The notes under the pieces: model-generated
What the model was told of the DNA's origin: nothing
What the model saw: only the letters and a program-made list of their open reading frames with translations
Databases searched by the model: none
Translations under genes and position numbers: made by a program
In this document: in pieces, positions 34,548-45,744 of the stretch
Numbering within the stretch: position 1 is the first letter of the stretch
Layout: each line of letters starts with the position of its first letter
Origin: Dermanyssus gallinae
Taxonomy: Eukaryota > Arthropoda > Arachnida > Mesostigmata > Dermanyssidae
NCBI GenBank assembly: GCA_003439945.1
Contig: QVRM01002464.1
Location: 62,001-126,000, forward strand
Reading direction: 5' to 3'
DNA length: 64,000 bases

Positions 34548-34605
34548 AAATTTATATATAAAAAAAATATATATATATATATATAAATATATATATATAA
34601 TTTTT
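34548..34605. repeat. AT-rich tract with poly-A and poly-T ends
   Basis: AAAAAAA, AT dinucleotides and TTTTTTT follow one another, so the block is a weak palindrome. Confidence 0.8.
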
Positions 34606-34609
34606 TTAC

Positions 34610-35120
34610 GCTTTGACGACTACAGTTTAGACGCTTGTAACAAACGAAGATTCCTGTGACACGATAGCGTTTAAATACGCCCATCGTCTCTCTGGACGTG
34701 TATAAGCTTTCGCCAGTAGAGGAATGGAGCAGCAGGACAATGTGCTACTACGTTCAACATAAACAACGAGTAAGGCCGAAACTCGAATTCGCAATAGCCG
34801 GTCGGCTCTTCATGGTTGCCACAGCAACGCCCTCTCTCGATCTACGTATATTATTATTTGTTCATAAGTTTATCTGTATACGTACAGTCGTCATGTCACG
34901 ACAGGTCATGAAGTTATTTCTGGCTAGTTCTGCCAGTGTGCTAACCTTTCACAGAGGCTCAATTTCATGCTCCAAAAAGATCGGCACGAGTCTACTGAAA
35001 ATTATATATCCATACTAAACGTGGCATTCGACGTGTGCATCTTTACAATGAAAGGCCGTGCGATCGAATTTTCGTATCCTATTACTTTGGGTCTCAACCT
35101 CAGTTAGGCGTCGACCATAT
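34610..35120. other. No recognisable gene
   Basis: A 106-codon + frame (34698-35018) contains no family motif. Confidence 0.4.
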
Positions 35121-35125
35121 TTAAT

Positions 35126-35223
35126 GCCAGTAAGAGCATGAATGCTTGACTACTACTTATTTGCACAATTTATTTAGGGTACCTCTAATGACATACTGCA
35201 ACTCCAAGCTATTATCAACAATA

Positions 35224-35296
<73 letters not shown>

Positions 35297-35373
35297 AAAG
35301 AGAGAGACAAATAAGGTAGATAATTACACAGACAACTCTACAGAGTGATGTTAATTACTACTCGCAGCATTTC
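35126..35373 (+). repeat. Duplicated block A, copy 1
   Basis: About 248 bp starting GCCAGTAAGAG and ending CTCGCAGCATTTC, including an AT tract (35226-35272) and a GA tract (35273-35310). A second copy at 37067-37268 is about 95% identical outside the microsatellites, where it has a far shorter AT tract. See the finding on the A-B-A-B arrangement. Confidence 0.95.
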
Positions 35374-35600
35374 AGAGGAGCAGAACTTCACAGACCCCGC
35401 TGATAATACGGGGGCCCATTCCGTCAAGCGAGTGGATGCCCGAGTAAACCTGTTATTGACTAGATTTCTGCAAGCACCGCTCCACTGCCTACCCACGAAG
35501 TTTTCATGAATCACCTAATTAGCAGGTCAGCTGTAGGTGACAAATTCGATGGACTGGAAGGAAGCATCTTTCTAGACGCTATATATGTATACTCCACTTG

Positions 35601-35780
35601 TCGAGTGGTGGCGTGGTACCTTAAACCTGCACCTCGCAGCCGGAGGAGACACTAGATAGGTGCGCGGATTCGAGCCCCACCGTTGCACATTTGTATTTAT
35701 GAGGGTTCGTCTATGAAGCAACGTGAAAAACAGTTCCGTGGACGCTAAATCTTGGCTGAGGGTCAGCCCGAAAACGTTAT
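35601..35780 (+). mobile_element. tRNA-derived SINE, family 1
   Basis: The head TCGAGTGGTGGCGTGGTACC leads to B box GGATTCGAGCCCC (35667-35679), then CACCGTTGCACATTTGTAT, GTCTATGAAGCAACGTGAAA and TCTTGGCTGAGGGTCAGCCC. It matches the copies at 9.27 kb (minus) and 60.65 kb. I could not see convincing target-site duplications around this copy. It lies between the two original halves, A and B, of the local duplication and is absent from the duplicated version. Confidence 0.8.
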
Positions 35781-35789
35781 ACTTTCACA

Positions 35790-36630
35790 ACTGTTTCACT
35801 TATTCACCAACGCATTGCCAAACACGTATGCTTCTACCGAGACCACGTTATCTTTGCGCTGAATTGGCTTGACGCCACAACGTGCCTACAATACACAAAA
35901 TATGTTATTTTTACATGGAATGCGATCAAAAAGAAAAGCGGGTACTCTATAAGGCATACGATTGACAATACCATCAGACCTAGAACTAGTGGTATAAAAA
36001 GACTCCAATATGTCAATTTAGATAGGCCAGTTTTGCTAAAATCGAGTCAATGTATTTCATTTTTACAACGAACAGGTACATTAAGCATTAATAAAAAAGA
36101 GCTATAAAAATTAGCAAATTTGATTTTAGTTTAATACAAATACACTATATTACTAGCAGCACAGAAATGTGTGTACTTGTCCCGAGCATTTGTCAATACA
36201 AAAATACCACTAAGGAGTACTTTGAACTCTACTCTTCCCGTGTAGCACGGAGGCCTAGTACTTCAGAAGCTCATCCTGCCGCCTCAAGCATCCGTAATAT
36301 CAAAGGGTGGCATGTATATTTAGTTGTACATGCCACGCAAATAGCAAATGCATCCATCCAAGGCTGTGCAACCAGCTACAGTGCAAACGGAGCCACGATT
36401 ATTACTACTACTGCTATCGTAGCAAAGTTAGAGCGAGCCCTTAATGGTACTTGGAAGACAGGAAGCTTCAAGCATGATGATTAGGAGGGATCCAATGGCG
36501 TCTTTCCGGTCCGACGGAGGTTTAGCAGTTCGCTTAACATAACACTTAACGTGGCGATCGATATAGTGATATCTGCGTTGCTCGCAGATGTAAGTCGGCA
36601 AAATGCATACGAGTCTACTAGGCGCCTTAG
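35790..36630. other. No recognisable gene
   Basis: A 105-codon + frame (36167-36484) with ordinary composition but no known motif. This interval lies between blocks A and B and is missing from the rearranged copy at 37.07-37.70 kb. Confidence 0.4.
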
Positions 36631-36637
36631 TCGGTCA

Positions 36638-37068
36638 ACGAAAATAAACCTGTATGCCTTAAGTGGAAGGCAATGTTTTATAGAAAATATGAAGCTGCAT
36701 TTATTCCAATGTTCTGGTTCCATACTGTTAGGTACGTACTGCGCGGACCACCCACCGACCGGTCCTCAAACGAAATAGACGCATATGTTTAGGCCAACGG
36801 AAATTGCATAATTTGGTTATTGATTAAAAACTTAAAAAAAGAAAAAGGCTTCATACAAAGGAATAGGCGGGATTTTTTTGGGGGGGGGGGAGTAGACCCA
36901 TCTAAACGCAAACTTATTGACCATAGGAGTTAAAAGAGCGTGAGAGACATTCGAAGTAGATATAGATTCGTGTGAGTACAAAACTGTCTTTGGATATTTC
37001 TAAGGGAGCATAAATATGTCATCTTTCAATGCGAGCAGTGGAGCGCGTCGAGACGAAGAACAGACAGC
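36638..37068 (+). repeat. Duplicated block B, copy 1
   Basis: About 431 bp from ACGAAAATAAACCTGTATGC to ACAGACAGC, containing a poly-T/poly-G junction (about 36868-36885). It recurs at 37273-37699 with roughly 97% identity. Copy 1 is joined directly to block A copy 2 through a two-base GC overlap. Confidence 0.95.
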
Positions 37069-37268
37069 CAGTAAGAGTATGAATGCTTGACTACTACTTA
37101 CTTGTATAATTTATTTGGGGTACCTCTAATGACATACTGCAACTCCAAGCTATTATCAACAATACTTATATATATAGAGATAGAGAGAGATAAAGAGAGA
37201 GACAAATAAGGTAGATAATTACACAGACAACTCTACAGAGTGATGTTAATTACTACTCGCAGCATTTC
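37067..37268 (+). repeat. Duplicated block A, copy 2
   Basis: A copy of 35126-35373 with the AT/GA microsatellite reduced from about 85 to about 30 bases and a few point changes. It is fused at its end (GCATTTC, then GATAA) to block B copy 2. Confidence 0.95.
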
Positions 37269-37272
37269 GATA

Positions 37273-37699
37273 AACGAAAATAAACCTGTATGCCTTAAGT
37301 GGAAGGCAATGTTTTATAGAAAATATGAAGCTGCATTTATTCCAATGTTTTGATTCCATACTGTTAGGTACGTACTGCGCGGACCACCCACCGACCGGTC
37401 CTCAAACGAACTAGACGCATATGTGTAGGCCAACGGAAATTGCATAATTTGGCTATTGATTAAAAACTTAAAAAAGGCTTGATACAAAGGAATAGGCGGG
37501 ATTTTTTTTTGGGGGGGGGGGAGTAGACCCATCTAAACGCAAACTTATTGACCATAGGAGTTTAAAGAGCGTGAGAGACATTCGAAGTAGATATAGATTC
37601 GTGTGAGTACAAAACTGTCTTTGGATATTTCTAAGGGAGCATAAATCTGTCATCTTTCAACGCGAGCAGTGGAGCGCGTCGAGACGAAGAACAGACAGC
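37273..37699 (+). repeat. Duplicated block B, copy 2
   Basis: A near-identical repeat of 36638-37068. Differences include single-base changes, loss of an AAAGA segment and one extra T in the T/G homopolymer junction. Sequence after ACAGACAGC is unique. Confidence 0.95.
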
Positions 37700-38015
37700 T
37701 ACACATAGAACAGCTATGATTTAGAATATGGAAGCAGTGGAACATATGGGTAGTGACATAGTTAAGTTCATACGAAAGCTAGAATGTAAAAAGTAAGAAT
37801 ACTAGAGCCCCCTTAAGGCAACAGTTTCGAATTGTTATTACAATCGCCATAGAATGACGGGATAATCTAAGCTAATTAACACCGATGGTGTATATTTGAA
37901 CCTTGTAGCTGCGAAGCATTAACATATACGTTAGGTGGTTATAACAACAAGAATAAGAAATACGCCAAATCAGGAATCAGCGAAAGCCCATATGGGCGAC
38001 GCTAAAATATAGCAA
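37700..38015. other. No recognisable gene
   Basis: About 300 bases of AT-rich unique sequence without open frames of note. Confidence 0.5.
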
Positions 38016-38020
38016 ATTTT

Positions 38021-38086
38021 ATAAATATATATATATATATATATATAGTATATATATATATACATATATGTATATATATATACATA

Positions 38087-38138
<52 letters not shown>

Positions 38139-38160
38139 TGTATATATATATACATATATG

Positions 38161-38210
<50 letters not shown>
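38021..38210. repeat. (AT)n array with regular ACAT/ATGT interruptions
   Basis: Three AT runs separated by TACATATATGTATA elements, each itself a palindrome, so the array has a second level of symmetry. All long Ile-Tyr readings over it are artefacts. Confidence 0.95.
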
Positions 38211-38212
<2 letters not shown>

Positions 38213-38214
38213 GT

Positions 38215-39580
38215 CATTTTCAGGTTATGCAGCAATGCTACTACGCCACGGTTAGAGGCGTACGAAGTATCAAGCGAAGCATTTTACATGAGAGAAAGAT
38301 ACTCGACGCACTTTACTGTATTCTCGTCGCACCTCAGTACACGTCGTGTAGTGCTATGAGAATTTCATGTGGTCGTGAGGGTTTTGCTTGCTCAGCCTAC
38401 GAATGCAAAATAGTAGTAGTTCGAGCCCTGGAGCAGCGATGCACAACGCCGAGACAAAGTAATTTTCGGAAAGGCCTACTGCCTACTTTCAGCTCGTTGG
38501 CCTGAATAATAGGTGTGTGTATATAGTACATTCGCACGAAACTCATTAAATACCGTATTTACATACAACTGTTTGGAGATGCGTACGTTTCGTAGCGAAA
38601 TACAATTACAGAACGTATGTGAAGACAATGTGGTCTAGCCTGAAATGCTGTATCAGATATACGATGACGCAAGCTGTGCTGGATCTAGTTCTGTGACAAT
38701 GGCCGAGCACCTAACTATTAGTCCTAAAACGAGCACGCCTGGCCCCGACGAGAACTCCATGCCAACCTCTTAAATGGCACATAGCGATGGCACATGTCGT
38801 CTTCGAGTGCATTAAGGTCGACTGATCGGAAAATAGTCTCATAACCCGCCTTAGATCACACGACGAAGGAAATGCGCGACTAGTTTTTTCTGTCACGAAG
38901 TTTCCTGCAAACACGTGAAAGATAGAGAGGCGAGAAAGATAAACCCGCAACGCCCGCAAAGCGACGTTTGTCCTAAAGTGAGATGATGAAAAGCTATATA
39001 TCACACAACAAATAACCATAAAAGTGTATAAATACCCAGGACAATAAATGGCGTATGTACGGACAGCATGGAGATGTCGGCTTTTCCAGGGACAAAGAAC
39101 GGGCCCACTCAAGGCTGGTCCCATACAGAATTTCCAACTCACCCTGGCAAACAATAGTTTGTTGTAACAATGTTTGTGTTGAACGACGCATCGAAGCTTC
39201 TTCGACATTAAGGCATCACCTTAGCTAACTGCTGTTGCTTTTTTTGGTGGCCTTTTTAGTGAACGAGCAAAACGTTCAAGCAGCAGAGCATAGCCAACGA
39301 CACTCAAGCATCGATGTAGATGCTAAAAGGCGGTCGATTTTCTCCCCGAGAACCGCACGTTTATTGCTGCGTCCTTTGGGACCGATTGCTCTATGAGAAT
39401 CTGTTTATTCAACATCATCACGATAAATATATCAAAGCCTGGCGAAATTTTGACAATCTTCATGATCATATGAATTAATATACAATAGCATACAAAACCA
39501 TACCTTCCAGAAATGGCAAAACTAAAAACATTCATCTTCTGAGCTTTGCAATATTGCTTTACCGATATATGCGTTAGAAA
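38215..39580. other. No recognised gene; 165-codon minus frame at 38711-39208
   Basis: The minus frame 39208-38711 is the longest here free of simple repeats. It begins with ATG and contains a hydrophobic part in the middle, but I recognise no family and its length is near what chance allows. A GTTCGAGCCCTGG string at about 38419-38431 resembles a B box, without a convincing SINE body. Confidence 0.25.
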
Positions 39581-39606
39581 TTAAATATATATATATATAT
39601 ATATAT

Positions 39607-39661
39607 GCTTCCCGGTTGAGGTATATATATATTAGATAGTCCATATATTTAAAGAAGGCTC

Positions 39662-39712
<51 letters not shown>

Positions 39713-39763
39713 TGTGAGCCTTCTTTAAATCTATCTAATATCTATATACCTCGACCGGGAAGC
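39607..39763. repeat. AT-core palindrome (foldback element), 157 bp
   Basis: The left arm from 39607 (GCTTCCCGGTTGAGGTATAT...) through AAGAAGGCTCACAATATAT is matched in reverse complement by the right arm ending at 39763 (...CTCGACCGGGAAGC). The arms differ by two substitutions and a seven-base indel over about 57 bases. Between them lies an (AT)n run (about 39665-39712). Another AT tract precedes the left arm (39582-39606). No transposase and no clear target-site duplication. It could be a foldback MITE or a palindrome formed at an AT tract. Confidence 0.95.
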
Positions 39764-39769
39764 AGACCG

Positions 39770-42580
39770 AATCACTTGCCTTTAAGCGTCGCATTTTTAA
39801 GTAAGTAGACGCTATGAGGTATATTTACGTAAACGTGAATAACAATACATGTGAAGCGTCATTCATATACAGTTTACCCTAGCAGGATTATTAATATTAA
39901 TTTCGTTTATTAATAACATTGTGCTAGGCATATAATCAATCATAAATACAATAATACGTTAAAATAGCATTTTAGTTCGCTAAGCTAAAAATGGTTATTG
40001 ACGAAGTGAGGATATCCTTTGGCAGTTGCCAGCTTCATATCTACTGCACGATTCTTCACATCTGTCGCGGATACTTTGTTCATTGGGGTTATGAAGGCTT
40101 ACTGTTGTACACAATACATGATGAATCACAAATAATATTAGTCATACAGAAGGAAGGAATATTTTTTTTACAGAGGGGTTAATTTAATTTGAAGATTGTT
40201 TGAATAATTCCGCTTTGACTTCCTTCACCTCCCAAACTATTATATTTCTGATGAGGTGATCTACTAGTCTACCAAGCTCATTACGAGGCTTGCGAGTCGT
40301 AGTCACTAGGTAAAGAGCAGTCGTGTAGTAAAGAACATTTGAAGCTGTTATTCAGCTCTCGTTATATGCAATACGATCGAGAACACAGGAACACCCGAAA
40401 AATGACAGAGAAATAGAAAAGATCCCTGGGAAACTCTGACTCTGCGGCTGCGTGCGAGGAACATACAAGCGCGCGTTAATCCGTATTTGCATTAGCCCGA
40501 CTCTTGCGGACAGGTCGTATTCGAGACACGGCAAACAGTTAGTTCGTAGATATACAACTCAAAGTAGAATGGATATTACCTTTGGTGGCTAGCTTCGACG
40601 GTCAAGGGTGGCTAATACCCCATCAAACCGAAGCCACCTAATCCACCGACGGGTCCTTTGCATATGAGAGCGCATTTTTAATATGACCCGTCGCGTCATT
40701 GTAAACGACAAGTAAAGTCTACAGCATTACAGGAAATAGACGAACGGTTACAAAGGATAAAAGTGTCCTGTAAAATCCTCTGGAACCGTCTCGCAGGCTC
40801 TCTTCACTCCCTCTTCACTCTTCGAAAAACTAATAACGAGAATGAAACGTGCTTCTCTGTTTCATTGTTTCTCTTTGATATCATAGAGAACATGCAAGTT
40901 TCACTCTGGTGTTCAGTGTTTCTTTTTTTAACAATAACTCAAGTGTCTTATTAGTTTTAGCCTCGGGCGTCTTAATTCCAAAGTTATTTTCCACTATGTA
41001 CTCGCCTGCGGCTATGTGCGCGTACATCTTATTTTTCATCGTAAGTTATATACACTCGGGTATTGAATGGCTGAATGCATGAAGTCATGAACGCACGCTC
41101 GATTATTGCTTAGAGGTTAATAAGTACCAATTACCACGATGTCTAGCATCAACTACCCGTACGAAGTGACCTTCTTTATAACACAACATCACACTAAGCT
41201 AACTTACTCTAGCTAACGACTCTACTCCTCAGACGGTGAAAGTGCGTATTTTTACGTACGAGCTGCTAAGTTCGGTTGTTATGTACTGCCTTAGCAACAA
41301 GTATCGAACTTACTTAAACTAACGAGTAAATATGATGTGCCAGAGGCATCTCGTGGCGTCTACGAGTTCCCTGGGGATGAGGCAGCTTTTTCGAGTTTGA
41401 CTGATTTATTACCTCGTTACTCGCTGCAGGCCCGTGCCGGTTCACGCGTAAGCCGCGATCGCTTTTGTGAGTAAATCACACGGATTATACAGTCGTGCAG
41501 AAAAAGAAGACTGAGCAGTGCATAACGTTAGAAATGCTTCTCGCAACAGTGTGTCTCAACTGAACCGCATCAAACAAGAATTCACAGTCAGTCCGTTGCG
41601 ATGTGTATTGGCATTCATTTTAACATAAATTTGTATTTACATTGATTGTTAACGTGAGTTCCACCATCCATGCGGGTCCAAATCGAACTTGGCCAGGCTT
41701 AACACATCAGTGACCACAACAAAGTGGGCCAACTGGTTTGTAATAAGCTGCCATCAGGATGATGTTTTAATGGACTCACAGAAAACTTATAACTTGCCAG
41801 AAATTTAACAGTAACGAGTCATTGTTGAGATAGTATCGTATAATAAAGGGAATGCACCTACAAGGGCTGTAGTTTTTTGTTAGTATAATTGTCGCGATTG
41901 TTAATATTCGTCATTAACGTTGTTTCTCTTAAATATACTATTTAGATGATAGGCAGGTAGAGAGAGCGAGAAAGACTCGCTGAGATAACCGTACTGCGAT
42001 TAAGCGTAACCAAGCCTAGTCTGAGAACGTGAACAGATAAATCCTTTTGACATTTTACTATAAAGCAACCATATACTCGTAATTCCTGGCAACACTTTGG
42101 ATCGATTTAAATTTTGGAAAATATACTAGGTGAATAATGCTGTTGAATTAAGCAGATTAATTCAAGAATAATATAATCATATTGAGGCGGACAACATCTT
42201 ACATATTTATGTAGAGCGTTTTTATATACTTCAGTGTCTACCTTTCGACCCTTGATCCCGAGTAGCTTTTATCCCTTCATCTCATCATAATTGCACACTT
42301 ACTACCTCCATTATTTTGGGTTCGTGACCAACTTGCATTTGTATTGCAGCCAGCGCGTTTGTATGTTGCTATACAAAGTTTTTCTAATTGTCAACATCCT
42401 GCAACCAGCGACTAGCATAATGTTTCTCTCGCATGCACATACAACATAGCCGACCCATTTTCTTGGTCAACGAACTTCAAGCATTACAACAACCCCCACG
42501 CATACACGTTTGTGCAGAGAGAGACAAAGAAAGCAAATTGTATTTAAAACAGCAGGTAGGCAACAACATGCATTCATAAA
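39770..42580. other. No recognisable gene
   Basis: Long AT-leaning stretch with only short frames (up to about 65 codons), no repeats longer than a few units and no transposon motif. Confidence 0.45.
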
Positions 42581-42583
42581 GCA

Positions 42584-42650
42584 AGCAGAAGAAGAAGAAG
42601 AAGAAGACGAAAAAAAAAAAGAATAAACCAGAAGAAGAAAAAGAAGGATT
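42584..42650. repeat. Imperfect (GAA)n tract
   Basis: About 65 bases of GAA triplets interrupted by an A-run and an ATAAACC segment. Confidence 0.9.
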
Positions 42651-42659
42651 CGTACATGC

Positions 42660-43400
42660 ACACAATTTTCTTTTTATGATTATGTGTGTGTGAACACGCT
42701 CGAACCGTTCGTGTCGGCGCAGAGGATTTGTGTCACTCAGTAGGCCCGGATCGCACTCGGAGTCATCACGCAAACAAGACATAGACATAGAAGGCCTGGA
42801 ACACAAACAAAAACATCGCACGTTTTATAGACTTGTTCCTTGCGGACGTCTGTCTCGTAGCGGCTCACAGCGGCTAGTCTCTACACTCGACGTGTATTTC
42901 TACTTCTTTCTGCTTGTACCATTCTTATTGCGACAGCTACAACAATCCCGCTCTACGGCCACGACCTCGGCCGCCGCTATCCTCATGCATCGACGCCTGT
43001 GCTGCTGCTGCTGCGCCGCCCCCGGCTCCGGCTAGAAGAAGTGTTGAGCCTTGTCCAGTACACGCAGAAAATACGCCGACCGCATACAATACAGTGGCCG
43101 GCAGTGTTCTTCCTTTGCCCAACCCCTCCCTCCGAATGAACTGCGTAGCAAGCAGAGCTGCGTATCCATTTCGATACCCCCTCGTCGAGTCTACTCTGAG
43201 ATGAACACGAGGCAAAGGCTCGCGGGGAAGCCCAGAACGTCGCCGGTTGCACTAGCCCATTGTCTGCCTGTTCTTGCCCTTGGTAAGCAGTTGCTGGGTG
43301 GGTCTGATGTGAGTGTTCTAGACAGACAAAACTGATGCGTGCTTCTCTCAGCCGAGCTTCCAAGCTTCAGATAGCATCTGCTGGGACGTTTGTAATCATT
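42660..43400. other. GC-richer, CG-rich segment without a confirmed exon
   Basis: Several frames stay open for 90-125 codons on both strands, with CTG/GCC-rich stretches around 42990-43030. This could be a CpG-rich 5' region of a gene, but overlapping open frames on both strands are what high GC alone produces. No motif supports one reading over another. Confidence 0.3.
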
Positions 43401-43405
43401 AGAGT

Positions 43406-43515
43406 CAAAGTTGTTGTTGTTGTTATAAGTGTTGTTGTTGTTGTTGTTCTTATTGTTGTTAGTGTTGCTATTGCTGTTCCTGTTGTTGTTGTCGTTGTTG
43501 TTGTTGTTGCTCATA
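43406..43515. repeat. Imperfect (GTT)n tract
   Basis: About 100 bases of GTT with GTG, CTT and GCT variants. Polyvaline and polyasparagine readings derive from it. Confidence 0.9.
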
Positions 43516-43519
43516 CTGT

Positions 43520-44535
43520 AGCTGTTCATGGTACAAAGCGTACAACTAAGCCTAGTCGGCACGGACAGGGACAAATCCGGAGCAAAATCCAGACGCGTTC
43601 TCTTCGACGAGAATACAACAATTTCGGATCATCAACGCCGATGTTGTGATCATCCATTCTGCGAGTTCTACAGATTCCTTGGGCGATGGGTTTTGAGAGG
43701 TTGGAGCCCCCTCGGGCGGGGCCAGGCGGGGGCTGGCTAAGTCGGTGCAATACGTCTAACGTCCGACTGTTAGCCGCATCGGGATACCGCCGCAGCCAGG
43801 CAAGAGCAGGACGAAAATACCTGTTGTTCGCGAAAACGACCGAAGCATTGGAGACGGGCCGCGTACATCGTGCCACTAATTCCTTGGTACGATCTGTTAG
43901 CACAACGTCTGGCGAAGGGGATTGAGTTTACGATTGAGTTTAGGATGTCTGCCCACGCCGGCGTCTTCGAGTAAAAGCGCACTGCCCGTGCACTGCTGCT
44001 AATCCGTGACGCCAGCTGTAATATTATTATCTAGCCTAGTTGTACCATGCTATGGTACTATGGACAACCAATCTAAATTCATCAAACACAGGTATCATCA
44101 ACACTCTCTCCCTACGGGTAGGAGGATTCCCTGCCTACCGCCACGTAATACGCATGTGTAACACGCCTACACCGTGCGTATACGAATAAATTTGCAGTTT
44201 AAATTTAGCACAGCCGCACGCTTTGATTGCCACTTTATACCATACACAAATACTGGTCAAAGGTATCGTAATCATATAATTAAGGTTCTATAAGTTCTAT
44301 CTGTAAGTGTTTTTAGATGTACGCTTAAATCTTCACGATCAGTTCTAAAAGGACCTATTATGAGCTAGAACATAATCAGCAAAAAATCCTTCCAGCCTAC
44401 AACATACGACACTCAACTAAATCCGCTGACTAGTATAGTGCGTGGTATAGTGCTATAAGCGGATCTGTTCTGCCTGTAAATGTGCACGGCGCAATGCCTT
44501 GAAACGCTTCATTTTGAGTATGACGCAGCGTTGGT
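43520..44535. other. No recognisable gene
   Basis: Frames of up to 125 codons occur on both strands at 43.5-43.9 kb in moderately GC-rich DNA. A perfect duplication ACGATTGAGTTT / ACGATTGAGTTTA-type run lies near 43922-43942. No family motif was seen. Confidence 0.35.
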
Positions 44536-44549
44536 GCTGCACCTAGCAC

Positions 44550-45740
44550 TCTAGTTCAGCTTATCAGTGGTCCCACGAATCACTTTGGCTCCACCCTCGA
44601 TCCTCTCCTTAACATTATTATTCTGACGCGATTGAAAACACTGACATTCGCGACCCCATAGTCATTTCCGACCATCATCTCGTTCAAATACGGTCACACC
44701 TTTGATGACACCTCCGAATTTTTCAAAAGTTGTTTTTTGTGGTGTTTTTAAAGATCAGTTTTAAGCGGTTATACTACGACACCTTTTCAAACGATTGAAT
44801 ATTCATTCTAACACATATACATAATAACAATTCTACCAAAAATTCTAACACTGATAGAAACGAAGAGAGGCCCACAGCGTGCATCTTAATGTTTTATTGC
44901 CTGTGCCATTGAAGCGATACTAGTCAAACTCATAGGCAATTATAAGGCAATCCGCGAATGATTTATGTAGTTGACACATTCCAGCACGCACTGGGGCCTT
45001 AACGCTCTGCGTGCACGCGACTGTTTAAAAAAACAAACGATTGGGTATTGGACATTGGACATGAACACCAACAAGAACTTTTATTGTGCTTGTGTACTTC
45101 AAACAGAACAGGATACCTTTGATAGGATCGATTATAGACTTGTTGCTGACCAGACAACAACGCTTTACGTTGATCCACAATAAATTCGTAAACGGCTTAC
45201 CGCGTCTTTGCACATTTGGTCGTTCTGGGTAAAGTCTGGGGGGAAAGCTCGTAGTAGCTACGACTGACACCATCTGGCGAGCTACAAGACACTACGTCTC
45301 TCCGCTGCTGCATACAATGCTCGTTTCGCACGTAAACACATATATTATGTCACGTGTTAAAGACGCTTGTACGCTGACAATCTAGACATAAACTTTTCCA
45401 AATTGCAAATGTTACGTGCGACCTAGATGTGTTAATGCCGACTCTTCTTACGCGTTTTGTTAATATTGGAGATTTAGTCAAATCCGCACGTGAAATAGCA
45501 TGCAAATATGCTATTTCGTTGCTTTGTTATTAATAATCCAAATGCGTATATTTTTTTATATATGTCATCTAGACGTTTATATTGCTCACTATGCTGCACG
45601 ACTTTTCAACGTCGGACGCACGCTAGCATCGTCGTCATCCATTTGTATATATTCCGAAAAGCGCAACTGAGTTGTGAAATAAATGAAATGTATGTTGCTC
45701 AACCGCCTAGACCCCATATTTGTTTAAACACATAGATATA
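44550..45740 (+). pseudogene. Compressed LINE relic: endonuclease end, polymerase motif A-like, 3' tail
   Basis: At 44551-44605 the + strand reads LVQLISGPTNHFGSTLD. After a frameshift it continues ENTDIRDPIVISDHHLVQIR at about 44634-44695. T...LD...SDH is the carboxy-terminal signature of the apurinic-type endonuclease of LINEs. About 420 bases later LQTEQDTFDRIDYRLVADQ (45101-45157) resembles polymerase motif A (KAFDRIDH). At 45640-45690 GCAACTGAGTTGTGAAATAA matches the tail of the LINE at 17.44 kb. The distances are much shorter than in an intact element, implying large internal deletions or two adjacent fragments. Stops and frameshifts throughout. Confidence 0.6.
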
Positions 45741-45744
45741 ATTG

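Noticed and set aside
38068..38505. 145-codon frame with Ile-Tyr repeats
   Set aside because: Created by the AT array; the part after it has no motif. The same applies to other Ile-Tyr frames at AT tracts throughout.
38711..39208. 165-codon minus ORF as a host gene
   Set aside because: No recognisable domain, no splice or polyadenylation context, and length near the chance maximum for this much DNA; kept only as a note.
42900..43340. CpG-island promoter and first exon
   Set aside because: GC-rich with open frames on both strands, but no TATA/initiator arrangement, no splice donor tied to a frame, and no motif.
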